A stretch of 64,000 nt of DNA from Cutaneotrichosporon cavernicola (taxonomy: Eukaryota; Basidiomycota; Tremellomycetes; Trichosporonales; Trichosporonaceae), in contig NC_083396.1 in the NCBI RefSeq assembly GCF_030864355.1, forward strand, positions 1,674,001 through 1,738,000, in the 5' to 3' direction. Shown in pieces: positions 32,185 through 43,606 of the stretch. Below the pieces are notes generated by a model. The model was given only the letters and a program-made list of their open reading frames with translations. It was not told where the DNA came from and made no database searches. Every line of letters starts with the position of its first letter. The stretch's first letter is position 1. A program made the position numbers and the translations under genes.

Positions 32185-35100
32185 TTACCCATCGCTCAAC
32201 TCGGTCAGGTCGCTTTCAGACTGTGTAACGCTCCGCTGCGCAGCCTTCTTCTTCTTAGGCGCAGAAGCCCGCTTAGCCTTGCGCGTGACGGCCTTCTGAG
32301 CCTTAGTCTGCAATGTCAATATTCCGCCCTCTGCCCTGGACATGGGAGCGGGAGAGGACAGCATTCCCCGCCCAAGCCACATTACACAGCAAACTCACTT
32401 TAGCCGACCGCCGCCCGCCCCGCCCCACCACCGCCTCAGCGCCGTTGGCCTCTTCCTCCTCCGTCTCCGCCTCACTTGCTGTCGCCATGTCCACGTCACC
32501 CTCATCATCCTCTGTCGTCTCTTCGTCACTCGTCTCGTCATCGCCATCGTCGTCATCCCGCCGTGACGAGCGCCGGCGCTTCCTGGGCGACTTGGTGCTT
32601 GCCCGCCGGCGCTTCCGCGGCTCTTTGACAGGGCTCGTCCCTGCTGCTGCTCGTCGCTATTTTCGGTCAGCCTTATGCCAGGTTGGTCACGCAGCGTGTG
32701 ATCTACTCACCGTCTGCCCAGTCACGTGTGTCCTGCGACCAAACGATTTCGCCCACACCTGCACATCTTCGCTTAAGAACGTGTGCCGCGCCATTTTTTG
32801 CTGGACGTCGACGGAGGGCAGGTTTGCAAAGATGTCGTTCGGCATCCTCACCTTGCCGGGATACATGGTCAGGTTCCATTGCCCGGCGTGCGCGCGGTTG
32901 CGGATGATCATCTGCGCGAGCTCCGACAGCATGTACAGGTGCTGCGAGGTCAGTCACAGATCGACTAGCCCGTGTCCCGTGTCGGCCCTGGTAACACTCA
33001 CATAGGTCGCCGATGTGTGCCTCTCGTCATCATCGTCCACCAATGGCCTGTCGCTCAGGAGGAGACTGACTTTCTCCGCGTCCATCTGCTCGCCGACCAC
33101 ACAGACCGTCTTGAGCTTGCCCACGACCGTAAACAGGAGCGTCACGTTCTGACTCGTCGCGACGCACTCGACGTAGAGCTCGATGAACTTTGCAATGTCC
33201 TTGAGCTCGTTCAAGCTCGACCAGCCCAGGTCAGGGTGCTGAGTCAGGAGGTGCAAAAGTCGCGCGACGGGGACCTCAATACGGTCCTTCATGTCGTCTG
33301 GATCATCACGGAGTTTCCGCGCGTTGTTGACACAAGCCCGGATGATCGTTCTAGCCTGCCGTCAGCTCCAGCTCTTGGCATCGTCACTCACCAAAAGGAT
33401 GTTCTCCATCTCAGGGTCCTGAGCTGCGAACGCCGGTAACGCGTTCCACCTGGGAAGAAGGCGCTGGGACGGAACAACGGCAAACAGCTTCTTGAGGAAG
33501 AGATTACGTACAGTGAAGTTGACGTCCTGCAAGATGAAGCTGACATTGACGAACGACTCAGACATGGCTTTGTCGTACAATCTCACGTTGGCAAGCTTGA
33601 GGATCGAGCAGGCCGCGCGTAGCCTAAGGTGACAGCGAGTCATAGCACTGTCATGGTGAGCGGATTGTGATCCTCTTGACTCACCCCTCGTTCGTCTCGT
33701 CCGTGACGCGGCCGTCGTTTTTCATCAAGTCGTTGAGAAGCGCGAGGACAGGTCTAACGTGATCGAGCGCATCTGGGAGCTTGCACCACGGCAAAGAATT
33801 GTGGGTGAGAACCTTGATACCGTAGAGCTTGGCGCGGTCGCGCACCGGAAGTTGGTCCTCATCGGCCCACTTGTCATCTTCCGTCTCATCCTCTGAAGGT
33901 CTCAACATGACGTCCCCCAGGATGTTCTGGATGATGTCGTCGCCGTGGCTCCGGAACGCGACCGAGGCGGAGAGGGCGAGCTCCGCCAACGACGACAGAG
34001 TGGGCAGGATGATCTCCTCGTCGCCGGTCCGGAGCTGGTCCCACAGCGAGTCGACCAATCGCTGGGAAGCGTTACCATCACTGCACACAGAGATAAACCG
34101 CGACGCGAACTTGGCTTGCCGAGGCGTGCCGGAGAGGGACAGAGTCATGGCTCGCTCGATAACTCTCTTGTCCGAAGGCCCGCTCTCGGGGTTCCACTTG
34201 GTCACCACCGCCAAGGCTTGGACAGCGACTTCAACCAAAGTATTGTTCCGCCTGTCGTTGATGATAATCTTCAGCTCATCGATGTGGTCCTTGTACATGG
34301 GTGCGCATTCCTTTGCAACAAAAGTCAGGAAGCGGGCACTCAACGCGCCTACGCGCTCAGCGTTTGGTCCTTCTGGTTTCTGCAGGCGTCTGATCAGGCA
34401 GGGAATGCTGGACTGGTTGATGATCACCCACGCGGCGTGGTCTACCACCACGGAGAGTACGTCGAGGAGGTTTGAGTACGACTGTTCGACTCGACGCAGG
34501 AACTCGTTCCGCGATTTGATGATGGTGCGAAGATTCGACTGCGGGTCCGCCATTGTTCGGAGCAGCTTGTATAGCTTCTTGTCGTTGGCCTCGGCGAACG
34601 CCTCGAGATCTTTCCTTGCCTTCTCGTGGTCGTTGAACAACATGCCTGTCGTCAGTTAGTCGTCCAGAACTTGAAAGCTCACGAGAAATCGCCTCCACGA
34701 TGTAGGAAAGACGGGTCTTGACACTCTTGTCCACACTCTCGTCTGTACCACCCTGATGTCAGCTATTCCAACCAGATCGAAACTCACGTTAAACTCATCA
34801 CACGCGTCTGCAAACGCAGAATATGGGGATGAGCCCTTGGCATATCCCTTAAGGCCTGTCAGACGCTCCAAACCTGCGAGGGCGCTCTCATCTAGGTGCG
34901 CGGCGACGAGGAGGAAGCGGTCCACCCAGACTTGCTCGTCGTCAGGCTTGGATGGTAGAGGAAGAATGACGTTCTTGAACGCCGCGTTGACCTGTGAGCG
35001 GAGGTCGACTGTCACGTCCTTGCGGAAGATTGCATGCAGCATTTCTTGTGGGATCCAACCAAAGTGCCGAATAGCATCCTCTTCGGTCGACTCGATGGCC

Positions 35101-36669
35101 TCGTACGCGAGGCCCCAGAGCTTGGCAAGGGAGTTGATTGCCTCGTTGCGAACAAGAGGCTGAAACGGTTAGCCCAGTACCAATGACAACCTCACCTTCT
35201 TGTCGCTCACACGCCCGCCGACAGCATGCAGGAGCTGGTCGCTGACATGGTGGAGGGCTGTCTCGTAGCTCAGCGACCCGAGTACCTTGCAGATCGCTGC
35301 ACGGACACGCTCGTCTGAATCCTGAACGCGCTCGACTAAGTCGGCTGATGTATCAGCGGTGCCCAAGCAAGGTCACTTACCCTCTACTTCGCCCCGCAGG
35401 TCAGGCTGGTTCGCGATGATCTTGCCCGTCGCCTGAACCCACGCCAGTCGTACCGCCAGCGCCTTGTCGACCTTTCGACCGAGCCAAGCGCGCCACGTTG
35501 CCGGGTAAGCCTTGGCGATTAAGACGACAAAGCTCTCGACTCCCTTGCCGATGATGGGCCGCTCGCCGAACATTGTGCCGAGGGTCTCGGTGGACAGCTG
35601 CCGCAACGGCACCTCCTCGACGGCGCGCAAGTTCTCCTCGAGTACGGGTATGACATTGACAAGGAGACTGGGAGCATTGCGGAACATGGTGAGGACGAGC
35701 TCGTGCGATTCTTTGAGGGTCTGCAGATCTGTTGGTGATGGGTCGCGGCCGTGGGTCATTTGGATATCGGAGAAGTGCGCGAGCACGGCGGGCGGAAGAA
35801 CCTTGACGCCCATCCGGTTGCACACGTCGGCGATAAGCTGGAAGGACGGCGTATCTGGTTTGGAGCCGTACGTCTCAAACTGCTTGATGATGACGTCCAT
35901 CACACCGGACGGCGCGCGCTCTGCCTCAAGCAATAGCTCGACGAGGATGCTAACAAGGTTGCGCAACAAAGACTTGTTCATATCCGCACTGGCGTCAGTT
36001 TTTGACGAACGGGGGAGCTCACCGAGCAATCTCGCAGAAGCCTTCAAAGTACCGGGCTATCAAGTCGTCGGCTGAGGGAAGGTCGACGATGATGACAACC
36101 GACTTGATCTGCGCCAGGGACTCAATGAGATGGCAGTACTCGGTGTAGTACGGCGCGTCGGTGATGCGTGTCCCCTGTGTTGCCTGTGTCTGTGTTTGCG
36201 TTTGCTGTGTCGCCTGGCTGTCATACTTCTTGATTGGTGCTTTCGACCCGTGGCCCTTGAGACCGCTGACGATCTGCGCGATGAAGAACTGGAAGATGTC
36301 ACGCAGCTGGTCGGCAGTGTACGGCGCGTCGGGGGCGTACAGTCGCAGCAGCTCGGCGAGGCAGCACGCCGCAAATGCCTTGACACCGCGGCTGGAGTCA
36401 GCAATCACCTTCCCTTCACTCCGCTGGACGAACTCTTTGTGGAATACGATGACGCGCTGCACCAGCTGGACGCGTACACTATCCAGCGACTTGACGTCAA
36501 TCTGCTCCTGGTCAAGCTTGACTAGTTCTTGGAACAGATTCTGGGGTCAGCCAGAGCCGCGGGGAAGGCGTACCTTGAGACGACGGAGAAGTGCGTCAGC
36601 CCCGCCACCCTTGCCGGTCTGGACGAGCTTCTCGCGGAATGCGAGCTTCTGCTTGACCGCGCGCGGCAT
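32185..36669 (-). CDS. PDS5: Cohesin regulator PDS5 (BimD/Spo76)
   Basis: HEAT-repeat protein of roughly 1,300 residues that controls cohesin loading, release and acetylation on chromatin. The start is MPRAVKQKLAFREKL at 36669. Diagnostic segments are LAELLRLYAPDAPYTADQLRDIFQFF, read across 36350-36280, and YCHLIESLAQIKSVVIIVDL. The central HEAT array follows, then LSELAQMIIRNRAHAGQWNL and MYPGKVRMPNDIF (about 32900), and a basic/acidic disordered tail rich in PRKRRR and DEE runs ending SDLTELSDG. About eleven introns are readable, including 36573-36541, the pair near 36020-35990 and 35386-35347, and the last at 32398-32308 (91 nt). A Gln/Thr-rich linker (TQQTQTQTQATQ) interrupts the N-terminal HEATs. 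It is divergent from the unknown coiled-coil gene. Confidence 0.92.
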
Positions 36670-37132
36670 GGTTGTGCGCGAACTAGGGATGGAGTATGGT
36701 TGGGGAAGTTGGTGGCGGTGGGAGTGATTTGGATGAATGGATGGAGGAAGGAGGGTTGACTTGCAATGTGATCTTGTAACGAGGAATGATGGTAGCGCCC
36801 CTTCAGCTGAGGCCAGGTGACTGGATGTCTTCCCACAATACAGTGAGAGATTTGCTTCCGTGTCAACTCAGGACGCGTCTGACGCGTCACAAATCAATCG
36901 CCACTATTACCTATTATCATTACACTTTCAGCCTCCGTCCTTATACCTCTATTATGGCCTTAGTAATGAGACGCTCGGACCGCGTTCAACATGAATGTTT
37001 CGCCCCTGGCTCTATCATGTCTCCCAACATCTCATTATTCTGCCATATCCCCATTCACACCATCGACTCGTATTATTAAACCATCCATCCACCTGTTGCC
37101 CATCTGTCGTCACCATTCCCGACCCAGACGAC
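36670..37132. promoter_or_regulatory. Divergent intergenic region PDS5 / coiled-coil gene
   Basis: 463 bp between two start codons facing away from each other. It is AT-richer than its surroundings around 36900-37080. No specific binding site is named with confidence. Confidence 0.5.
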
Positions 37133-38028
37133 ATGCTGTCCCTCTCCTCTCCGTACCCTTCAATACCGCGCTCCTCGTCCCCACTCAACCCCCTCCGCTC
37201 ATCATCTCCGCCTCACCCACTCTCGTCCCCCACGCCCTCGGCCCACAATCCCCTCCCGTTGACATTCATGTCGCCTTCTCACGCCGGGTCGTCACCGCGT
37301 CCCTTGTCGGCGAGATATACGCGCGGCTCGACTACGCGCGGCTCACCACGGCCCACTGCGCCAAAGCCGTCGCGCGAATTAATTCTGCCTGACCTCTTCA
37401 CAGAGAGCGGCAACACTCCCACCCAGGGCGCAATGTGGTGTAACCGGCTGGCGCGGCGGATGGCCGACCGCGAGCGCAAGAAGCAGCGGCGCGAGGACGC
37501 GCTCACGCGCTTCCGCGGGATGACGGACCACGAGGAGCCCGAGGACGAAGACGAGCGCGAGCGCCAGGCGCAGGCTGACGACGAGGAGGTGAGTGGCGCA
37601 ACGCTGGTTAAAGAGCGCACCCTCCACTCTCAGCTCTTGCGACAAGGAGATCCAGCTGACATCAGATCTTCCGCCGCCTGATGGTTCTCCAGCGCCGCCG
37701 GGAACAGCACGCAGCGCTCGTGTCGCACGAGACCGAGACGGGAGGGAGTGACCCCGCACTCCCTGACATCTGGGAGGAGGAGGTAGACGCGCTCGCACGC
37801 GAGGAGCGCGCCCTGTACCAGCACCTGAACGCGAGCTTCGCCGACGACGACGAGTGGGCGCGTGAAGCAGCTGCTGCAGAAGAGGCGGAGGCGTCTGCTG
37901 AGGCCGCGGAGCTTGCGTGGGCGGAGCAGGCGGAGCGTCAAGCCCGTGGGCCCGATGAGTTTGACGAGGCCGATTGGGCGGCAATCGCTGCGCTGCAGGA
38001 CGAGGCCGAGCCTATGGACATTGAATAA
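37133..38028 (+). CDS. Unknown protein with acidic coiled-coil C-terminus
   Basis: 272 residues in two exons (37133-37588, 37666-38028), with an intron ending CTGACATCAG. The first 90 residues are Ser/Pro-rich (SSPYPSIPRSSSPLNPL). Then comes LPDLFTESG, a charged helix (WCNRLARRMADRERKKQRRE), an acidic stretch (EEPEDEDERERQAQADDEE) and a long helical, Glu/Ala-rich region ending WAAIAALQDEAEPMDIE. I do not recognise a family. The clean splice junction, acidic-helical conservation style and start context support a real gene. An in-frame extension upstream (to about 36995) exists but is low-complexity and less likely. Confidence 0.7.
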
Positions 38029-38226
38029 AGCAATCCCTCTAATGGCGTGTGTGACACCACATTTTGTAACTAGATGTCATTGTTGTATATGTGCTGCTGT
38101 GCATGGTGGAAAGAGTGATGTAACCATAAGAGTCTGATGAGCATCGATAGCGGCGTTTCAGTATATGCATTTCGCAGTCCAGTTCTATCAGACGTGTCGG
38201 AGCGGCGTAGGCCAGGATCGACTGGC

Positions 38227-39613
38227 TCAGTAGACCTGGAGTCAGTATCATAGCTCGGACGGCTGACCCGCACTTCGTGCGCCTTAACTCACCTTCTTCT
38301 TCTCGTCGACCGAGATGCCGCCAGGGCCCATATTGACGAGGAGGAGCAGACCACCGACGATTGAGAGCGTCTGGAAGAAGTCGTACTTGAGGAAGTCACG
38401 CTGGGGGTGGGCGGGGTGGACGGACCACCACTTGTTAACCAGCACGTTGAACACGCTGAGGAGGAGGACGAGGAACGAAGCGCTCCACTTGGCCTTAAAT
38501 CCAACAGCAACCATGATGCACGCGCCCAGCCCGATGATGCTGACGAACACGCGTCCGATGCTCCAGTTGCCCTGGAAGATGAAACCGACGAAGAGGAAGA
38601 TGAGGAGGACACGGCCAGCCAGCTGGACGTACTTGCGGCGGTCGGTCTCGGAGATCGAGGGCAGGCCGGCAAAGATCTTCTTCTTGGTCGCGAGGCTGTC
38701 AGAGAGGACCATGAGGAGGCCGCCAATGACCGAGAGGTTGCGGAGGAAGAAGGAGACGTCGAAGAGGAGGCCGTAGCCGATTCCTTGGAGGATAACGACG
38801 AAGAGAAGGGCCGCGACCGAGTACTCTGGGAAGCGGCGAGCGATGACGCCAATCGAACCGGCAAGCATGGCCTGGGATTAGCGAACGTGGGTGCGAGCAA
38901 TAAAACTCGGCAGGAAAAAGTGGGCCAGAGGGTGAAACAGGTGCGAGGAGGCTGCGTCTCCGATCACAACGCGACTCAAATCAGGCCCGCGATCGCTCCT
39001 CGCGTCCGCAACGAGGCGGTGACAACCGCGCCTCGTACCCACTGACAGCGACTCACGATAACGTTGATCAGAAGGAACATGTGGCTGAGGCCCCAGGGAA
39101 TGCCCCTCTGATGCTCAATGTACCACTTCTGGTCGCTCCACTGGGCCAGGATGCGGATAGCATCCTCAAGGAAAGTCGCGACAATGAGGAAGCGCGCGAT
39201 GGCGGGCACCCATGGGCGGATAGGCTGGCGTTAGCGAGTTCGTCGCTAATGATGTGCGCCCTCGCGCTGCGCGAGACTCTGGGGACAGGCATTATTGAGG
39301 GGTAAAGGCTTGAGACAAGGATTGTGCAATCCCCTAACAACAAGAGGCATAATGGCCCGTTGCCACCTCACTCGCTCTCATCCCCTGTGCGTGTCTCGTC
39401 GCGTTCACTGCTTTCAGCAGTACGCACCTGTGAGTAAATCTCAATCGCATCTTCGATTTGGCTTGACACTTCCTGGATTTTGGCGATGACCTCGTTGTCC
39501 GATCTCGTGGGCCGCGACGTGGAGATTGGGTCAGGGCTGTATCCCGCATTGTAGGAAGGGGCCGCGTACGCAGGCTGCCCGCGGTTCGGGTTGAGGTGGA
39601 TCCGCTGGGACAT
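38227..39613 (-). CDS. SURF4/Erv29-family ER cargo receptor
   Basis: 313 residues in four exons (39613-39428, 39224-39057, 38871-38293, 38235-38227). Multi-pass membrane protein that packages soluble cargo into COPII vesicles. The start is MSQRIHLNPNRG. The SURF4 signature RPWVPAIARFLIVATFLEDAIRI and QWSDQKWYIE is completed by splicing. Several hydrophobic helices follow, then NKWWSVHPAHPQRDFLKYDFFQTLS. The last exon is only 9 nt, supplying the final residues VY and the stop after KKK, so the protein ends in a dilysine KKVY retrieval signal. Retaining the last intron would give KKVS, also a dilysine form. Converges with the unknown coiled-coil gene. Confidence 0.92.
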
Positions 39614-40285
39614 GGTGGTGAGTAGATGAGTTGGAAGAGAAAAGATCGCCGCGACGTGGAGATTGGGTGGAGGTGGAGGGCGAGGGCCGAACAGGGACGG
39701 GCGACTGGGGGATTCGGGTTGGGAGTTATGCCTCAAGAAAAAGGATGGGAAATGTGCTCAAGTTGACAGCTTGACAGTCTGATTGTAAGAGGTAAAGGCT
39801 GACGTCGATACAAAGAGGAAGGGAGGAGGGGAGGAGGGGAGGAGTAACGATGTTGGATCTGAGGAGGTGCTCGTCGGTGTTGTTCCCCTTGTCACCATGT
39901 CGCGCTGGAAGCCTCAAAACCGAGAACGCACGGGAGTAAACCCTGTTTTCCTTTCCCCCACGTGGCATGACGTCTGTTGAGAACCCTCGATCAACCAGAT
40001 CCTCCCCAGTTTTCTCCACTTGTCACCTCAGACATATGACCTCGCTTGTATGCATATCTCTAGTGGCAGATCCAGGCTCAGTTCAGCGTAGCCGATTCCG
40101 ACAATGGAGTCCTAAGTTGTTCCAAGTGGACATGGTGATTGGCACTGATGTATGCAGTTGCAGACATGACATAGGCCAGACATCAGCATAAGTGTCCTAT
40201 CAGACTGCATAGGCCAGGCATAGACGCGGATATAGACGACATCCGTTCTCTAACGCGCGCCAACGCCGAACATCGATATCTCGCC
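39614..40285. other. Intergenic, SURF4 promoter side
   Basis: About 670 bp between the start of SURF4 and the stop of ARP6. There is a short GAGGAGGGG-type run near 39825-39843. No gene is supported. Confidence 0.5.
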
Positions 40286-42141
40286 CTACGGCCGCCCTCC
40301 CAACAGCCCGCCCTCCTGCGCGCGTCTCCGTCGCCCACCCCAGTTCCCGCTCGTGACCTCCTCGTCGTTTGCCCGCTTCTTGCTTCCCTTCCCGCGTATA
40401 CTGTCCAGTCCGAGCGCGTATCGCAGCTCCTGCTCGTCCTCGTCCACCGGCTCTGTGTCGCGGTTGAAGCCTGGCGGCTCGACGTTGTATACTGGCCCTC
40501 CGAACTTGCGTCGGCAGATGGACGAGCCGTGCTCGAGGTACTCGGCGCGCGTGACCGGGTAAGTCGGGAGGTAGCCATCGTGCGAGGATAATGCCACGGC
40601 AGCCTGGTAGGGTGCTGAGGCGGGTCTGCGATCAGCTTACGCACAATGAGTTTGAAGCTGAAGAAGGTTAGAGCCCAGAGATCAGGTTGTGCTCCACATA
40701 TCGCGAATCCTACTGCGGTGCACATCCTCATTGCTCACAAGCATTCTGGGGCAACCACACTCACTCGAACACCTCATAGATCCCAATGTCGTAGTCCGAC
40801 GGGCACAGTGCGCGCAGGTCGCGTTCTCTACGTGGGTTAGAACGGAAGTGACGAGAACCCACAGTCGTTCTCCTAATGCCTCGATGTTACCCAGCCCGCC
40901 AACAATGCCGATGTGTGCCCAGAACATCCCTTGCAGTTCTTCGGGCATCTGCGAGATGACGTACGCTATAGTCTCCGGGAGGCCGGTCTGGTTGATACCT
41001 GATGTCAGCCAACTCGCAGGAACACTCACCAATATCGGATGGGTTGAACAGCAGCTCTGGCCCCGCGAACCGCTCGTTTCCCATCCACAGCACTTGCTCC
41101 TCCTCTTCTGGCCCCTTCTTCCGCGCTTCTTCTCCTTCTGGTGGCCGCTGTGCATTCGGTCCAGAGCGGATGTACCCCGTCCGGCTGCGCGACTTGGCGC
41201 TAAAGTCTGGGAGGACGTACTCTTGTACGATGGGGTTGGAGCGCGGGTTGCGCTTGCACTTCTCGATATCGCCACACCAGTCCATCGAGACGTAGCCGCA
41301 CGCTTCTCGGACGGCGTTGACGACGTGGGTCTGGTCAAGCATGTTCCACTGCCGGAACGAGATGAGGTGTTTCAGATGGTTTGTAAGAAGCTTCCCGCCG
41401 ATGTCGATACTGCTGTCAGCTAACCCAAGTCAGACAGCAGCTGACGCACCGCTTAACGTGTTCCCACACTATTTCCCCGCCGCGGGTCGGCACAACGTGC
41501 GAGTAGCTGTACCCCACGTCAACGACGACCATACATTCCGGGGGAACGTCAGACTCGTCGCTGAACATGCCTCCGTATGGCGCCAACGAGGCCGCTTCCG
41601 TCAGCTCACTCACATAACTCAGCTCACAGGTGCAACGGTAGTAGCTCGCGAACTCCCACTCCTCGAACACCATTTGGTCGTATGTCTCGGCGATGTTGGG
41701 GAGGTTGAAGTACGGCTCTGTGACGAGTAGCGATGTTTCTGGAGGCTTTATCTGATGTCAGCTCGCTGGGTTGCCATCAGCTCACATCAAGCCCGGCAGA
41801 AGAGAAAATGCGGTCCCACACCGGCTTCTCCGCGTCCCAGGCGACGAGCATGCCCTGCTGTCAGCTGGCACAGACAGCTAAGCTCACCCGCTCGAACGCG
41901 CGGCGGTACGCGATCCCACTCAAGTCTCTGGCGGCCTCGATCTCGTCTGAAACGTAGATCCGCCTGTCCGTTCGGCTGCGCGCGACGGCATTGGGGAAGA
42001 ACCTGGCGTCAGCTTAATGCGGATTCGATTCGATAGCTTGGCTCTCCACACTAGCACGTACCGCGGCTCAGCATCGACACCCGACACACCCGCTTTGATG
42101 CTGTACGCACCATTGTCGAGGATGAGCACTGGTGTGCCCAT
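40286..42141 (-). CDS. ARP6: Actin-related protein 6 (SWR1/SRCAP complex subunit)
   Basis: Nuclear actin fold protein, about 480 residues, part of the SWR1 remodeller that deposits H2A.Z. The start is [19 protein letters not shown] with the actin phosphate-1 loop. It is followed by [48 protein letters not shown] and [10 protein letters not shown]. The phosphate-2 region is [13 protein letters not shown], then [20 protein letters not shown] and [18 protein letters not shown], and the C-terminal [21 protein letters not shown]. There are eight introns, mostly 31-56 nt with one of about 146 nt near 40773-40627. An insertion with [15 protein letters not shown] lies in the second half. The first intron after the start restores AEPR-FFPN. 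Divergent from UNC50 over 192 bp. Confidence 0.93.
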
Positions 42142-42333
42142 ACTTGAGAGAGTTTGACAAGAAGTGAAGCTGAGAATGTTGTGAAGAGTGGAATGTCAAC
42201 CTCCACTTCGGTACCATGTCACGTGATGCTATGAGAAGACGAGGCTGTGGTCTCATGGTCAGTGAACCGTCATTCTGACTATCATCACTCAGACGTATTC
42301 ATCATATCCGCCATCCGCCTTCGCCCGCGAAAC

Positions 42334-43421
42334 ATGGCGCCACTCCTGCCCATGGCCTCGCCGTCGCCGGCTTTCGACGACGGCTTCCTCCCCCGTTCTG
42401 ACCGGGGTCTGCCCATCATGCTCCGGCGGTTGACAAAGTTCAAGACCATGGTGGGTACGCCAGGCGGGGATGGTTCCCATGGAGGTTGTCGTTGGAGTGA
42501 GAGGGAAGGGAATTAGCAGAGAGAGGAGGCGTCCCGGTTCCTGGGTTGCGCGTGAACGCAACAACTCCGCCGGGGAGCCGTTACATGACGAGCGCGTCTG
42601 CAAGAGTTGTCGGCGACGACTGAAAGGCCACATCGGCTAATCACAGGACTTTGAGCTCGCGTTCTGGCAGCTGACGTACCTCGTCGTCGCGCCACGAAGG
42701 GTATACAAACAGACATATCACCAGTGCGTCGCAGTCACATCTGGAGCTGACAGCAGCAAGCAGACGAAGAACCTCTGGGCACGAGACGAGTGCGTCCGCT
42801 GCAAACGGTGTACTGTTACCGACAGCTGACGACAGCCCGGCGATGTTGATCTTAATCGCAGCGTGCTGTGTCGTCACGGCATCTGTGTGGGGGTTCATGT
42901 ACGACTACGGGACAGCCGGCACGATCTGGCTCATTCTGAAGATGGTCTTCCGTGCGTTGCTGTTGGACCCGTGAGAGCTAACGCCAGGCGATTTCATCAT
43001 CGTCTCGCTGGTGGTAGCGCTGGTGTTCTGGCTCATCGCTAACCGCCTCATGGTGTTGGCTACCGCACACTCGGGGATCACGGACAACCGTGTCGAGTTC
43101 ACGTACGCTTTCGACGTCGCTGTCAACTCGTTCTTCCCAGCCTTCCTCACGCTCTACGTTGGGCTCCTCCCGCTCGCTGCCCTCGTGGTGAAGAATAACT
43201 GGGTCTGCCTCCTCCTAGGCAACACACTCTTCCTAATCGCTGGCTTCCAGTACATCTACATCACGTACCTCGGGTACGCTGCGCTGCCGTTTGTAGCGAG
43301 GAGTGAGCTCTTCCTCGCTCCACTCCTCCCGCTCTTCGGAGGATACCTCCTGAGTCTGCTGGGGTTCAATGTTGTGCGCACAGTGCTTGAACTGTACTTT
43401 GGCGAGCCGTGGCATACCTAG
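42334..43421 (+). CDS. UNC50/Gmh1-family Golgi membrane protein
   Basis: 258 residues in five exons (42334-42450, 42647-42723, 42757-42789, 42836-42951, 42988-43421); one exon is only 33 nt. The signature DFELAFWQLTYLVVAPRRVY, then QTKNLWARDDPAM, is completed by two splices. Membrane helices follow (LILIAACCVVTASVWGF, IIVSLVVALVFWLIA, AFLTLYVGLLPLAALVV, and more), with VEFTYAFDVAVNSFFP and YIYITYLGYAALPF typical of the family. Yeast Gmh1 interacts with the Arf-GEF Gea1; metazoan UNC50 is needed for nicotinic receptor assembly. The gene is so divided that only the last exon forms a long open frame. Confidence 0.93.
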
Positions 43422-43606
43422 AGGATAGACCTGTACCGATATGCATTCGCATCCGCCCATTGATCGTTAAAGTGGAGCATCTGCGGCGAGATCTCGGTGC
43501 AGGGTGGAGGAGGGAAGGGTGGCGATGTGGAGGTCACAGCGCCAATTTGAATCCGCCCACCTCAACTTTCGAACTACACACTCACCAACACTCCAAACGC
43601 AACACG

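Noticed and set aside
17734..36669. CTF4 and PDS5 (both cohesion factors) as a functional cluster
   Set aside because: They lie about 11 kb apart with unrelated genes between; two cohesion genes in a 64-kb window is compatible with chance. Synteny in relatives would be needed to revive it.
36995..37132. Upstream extension of the coiled-coil protein
   Set aside because: The frame is open but low complexity and AT-richer; the ATG at 37133 has better context and sits after the promoter-like gap.
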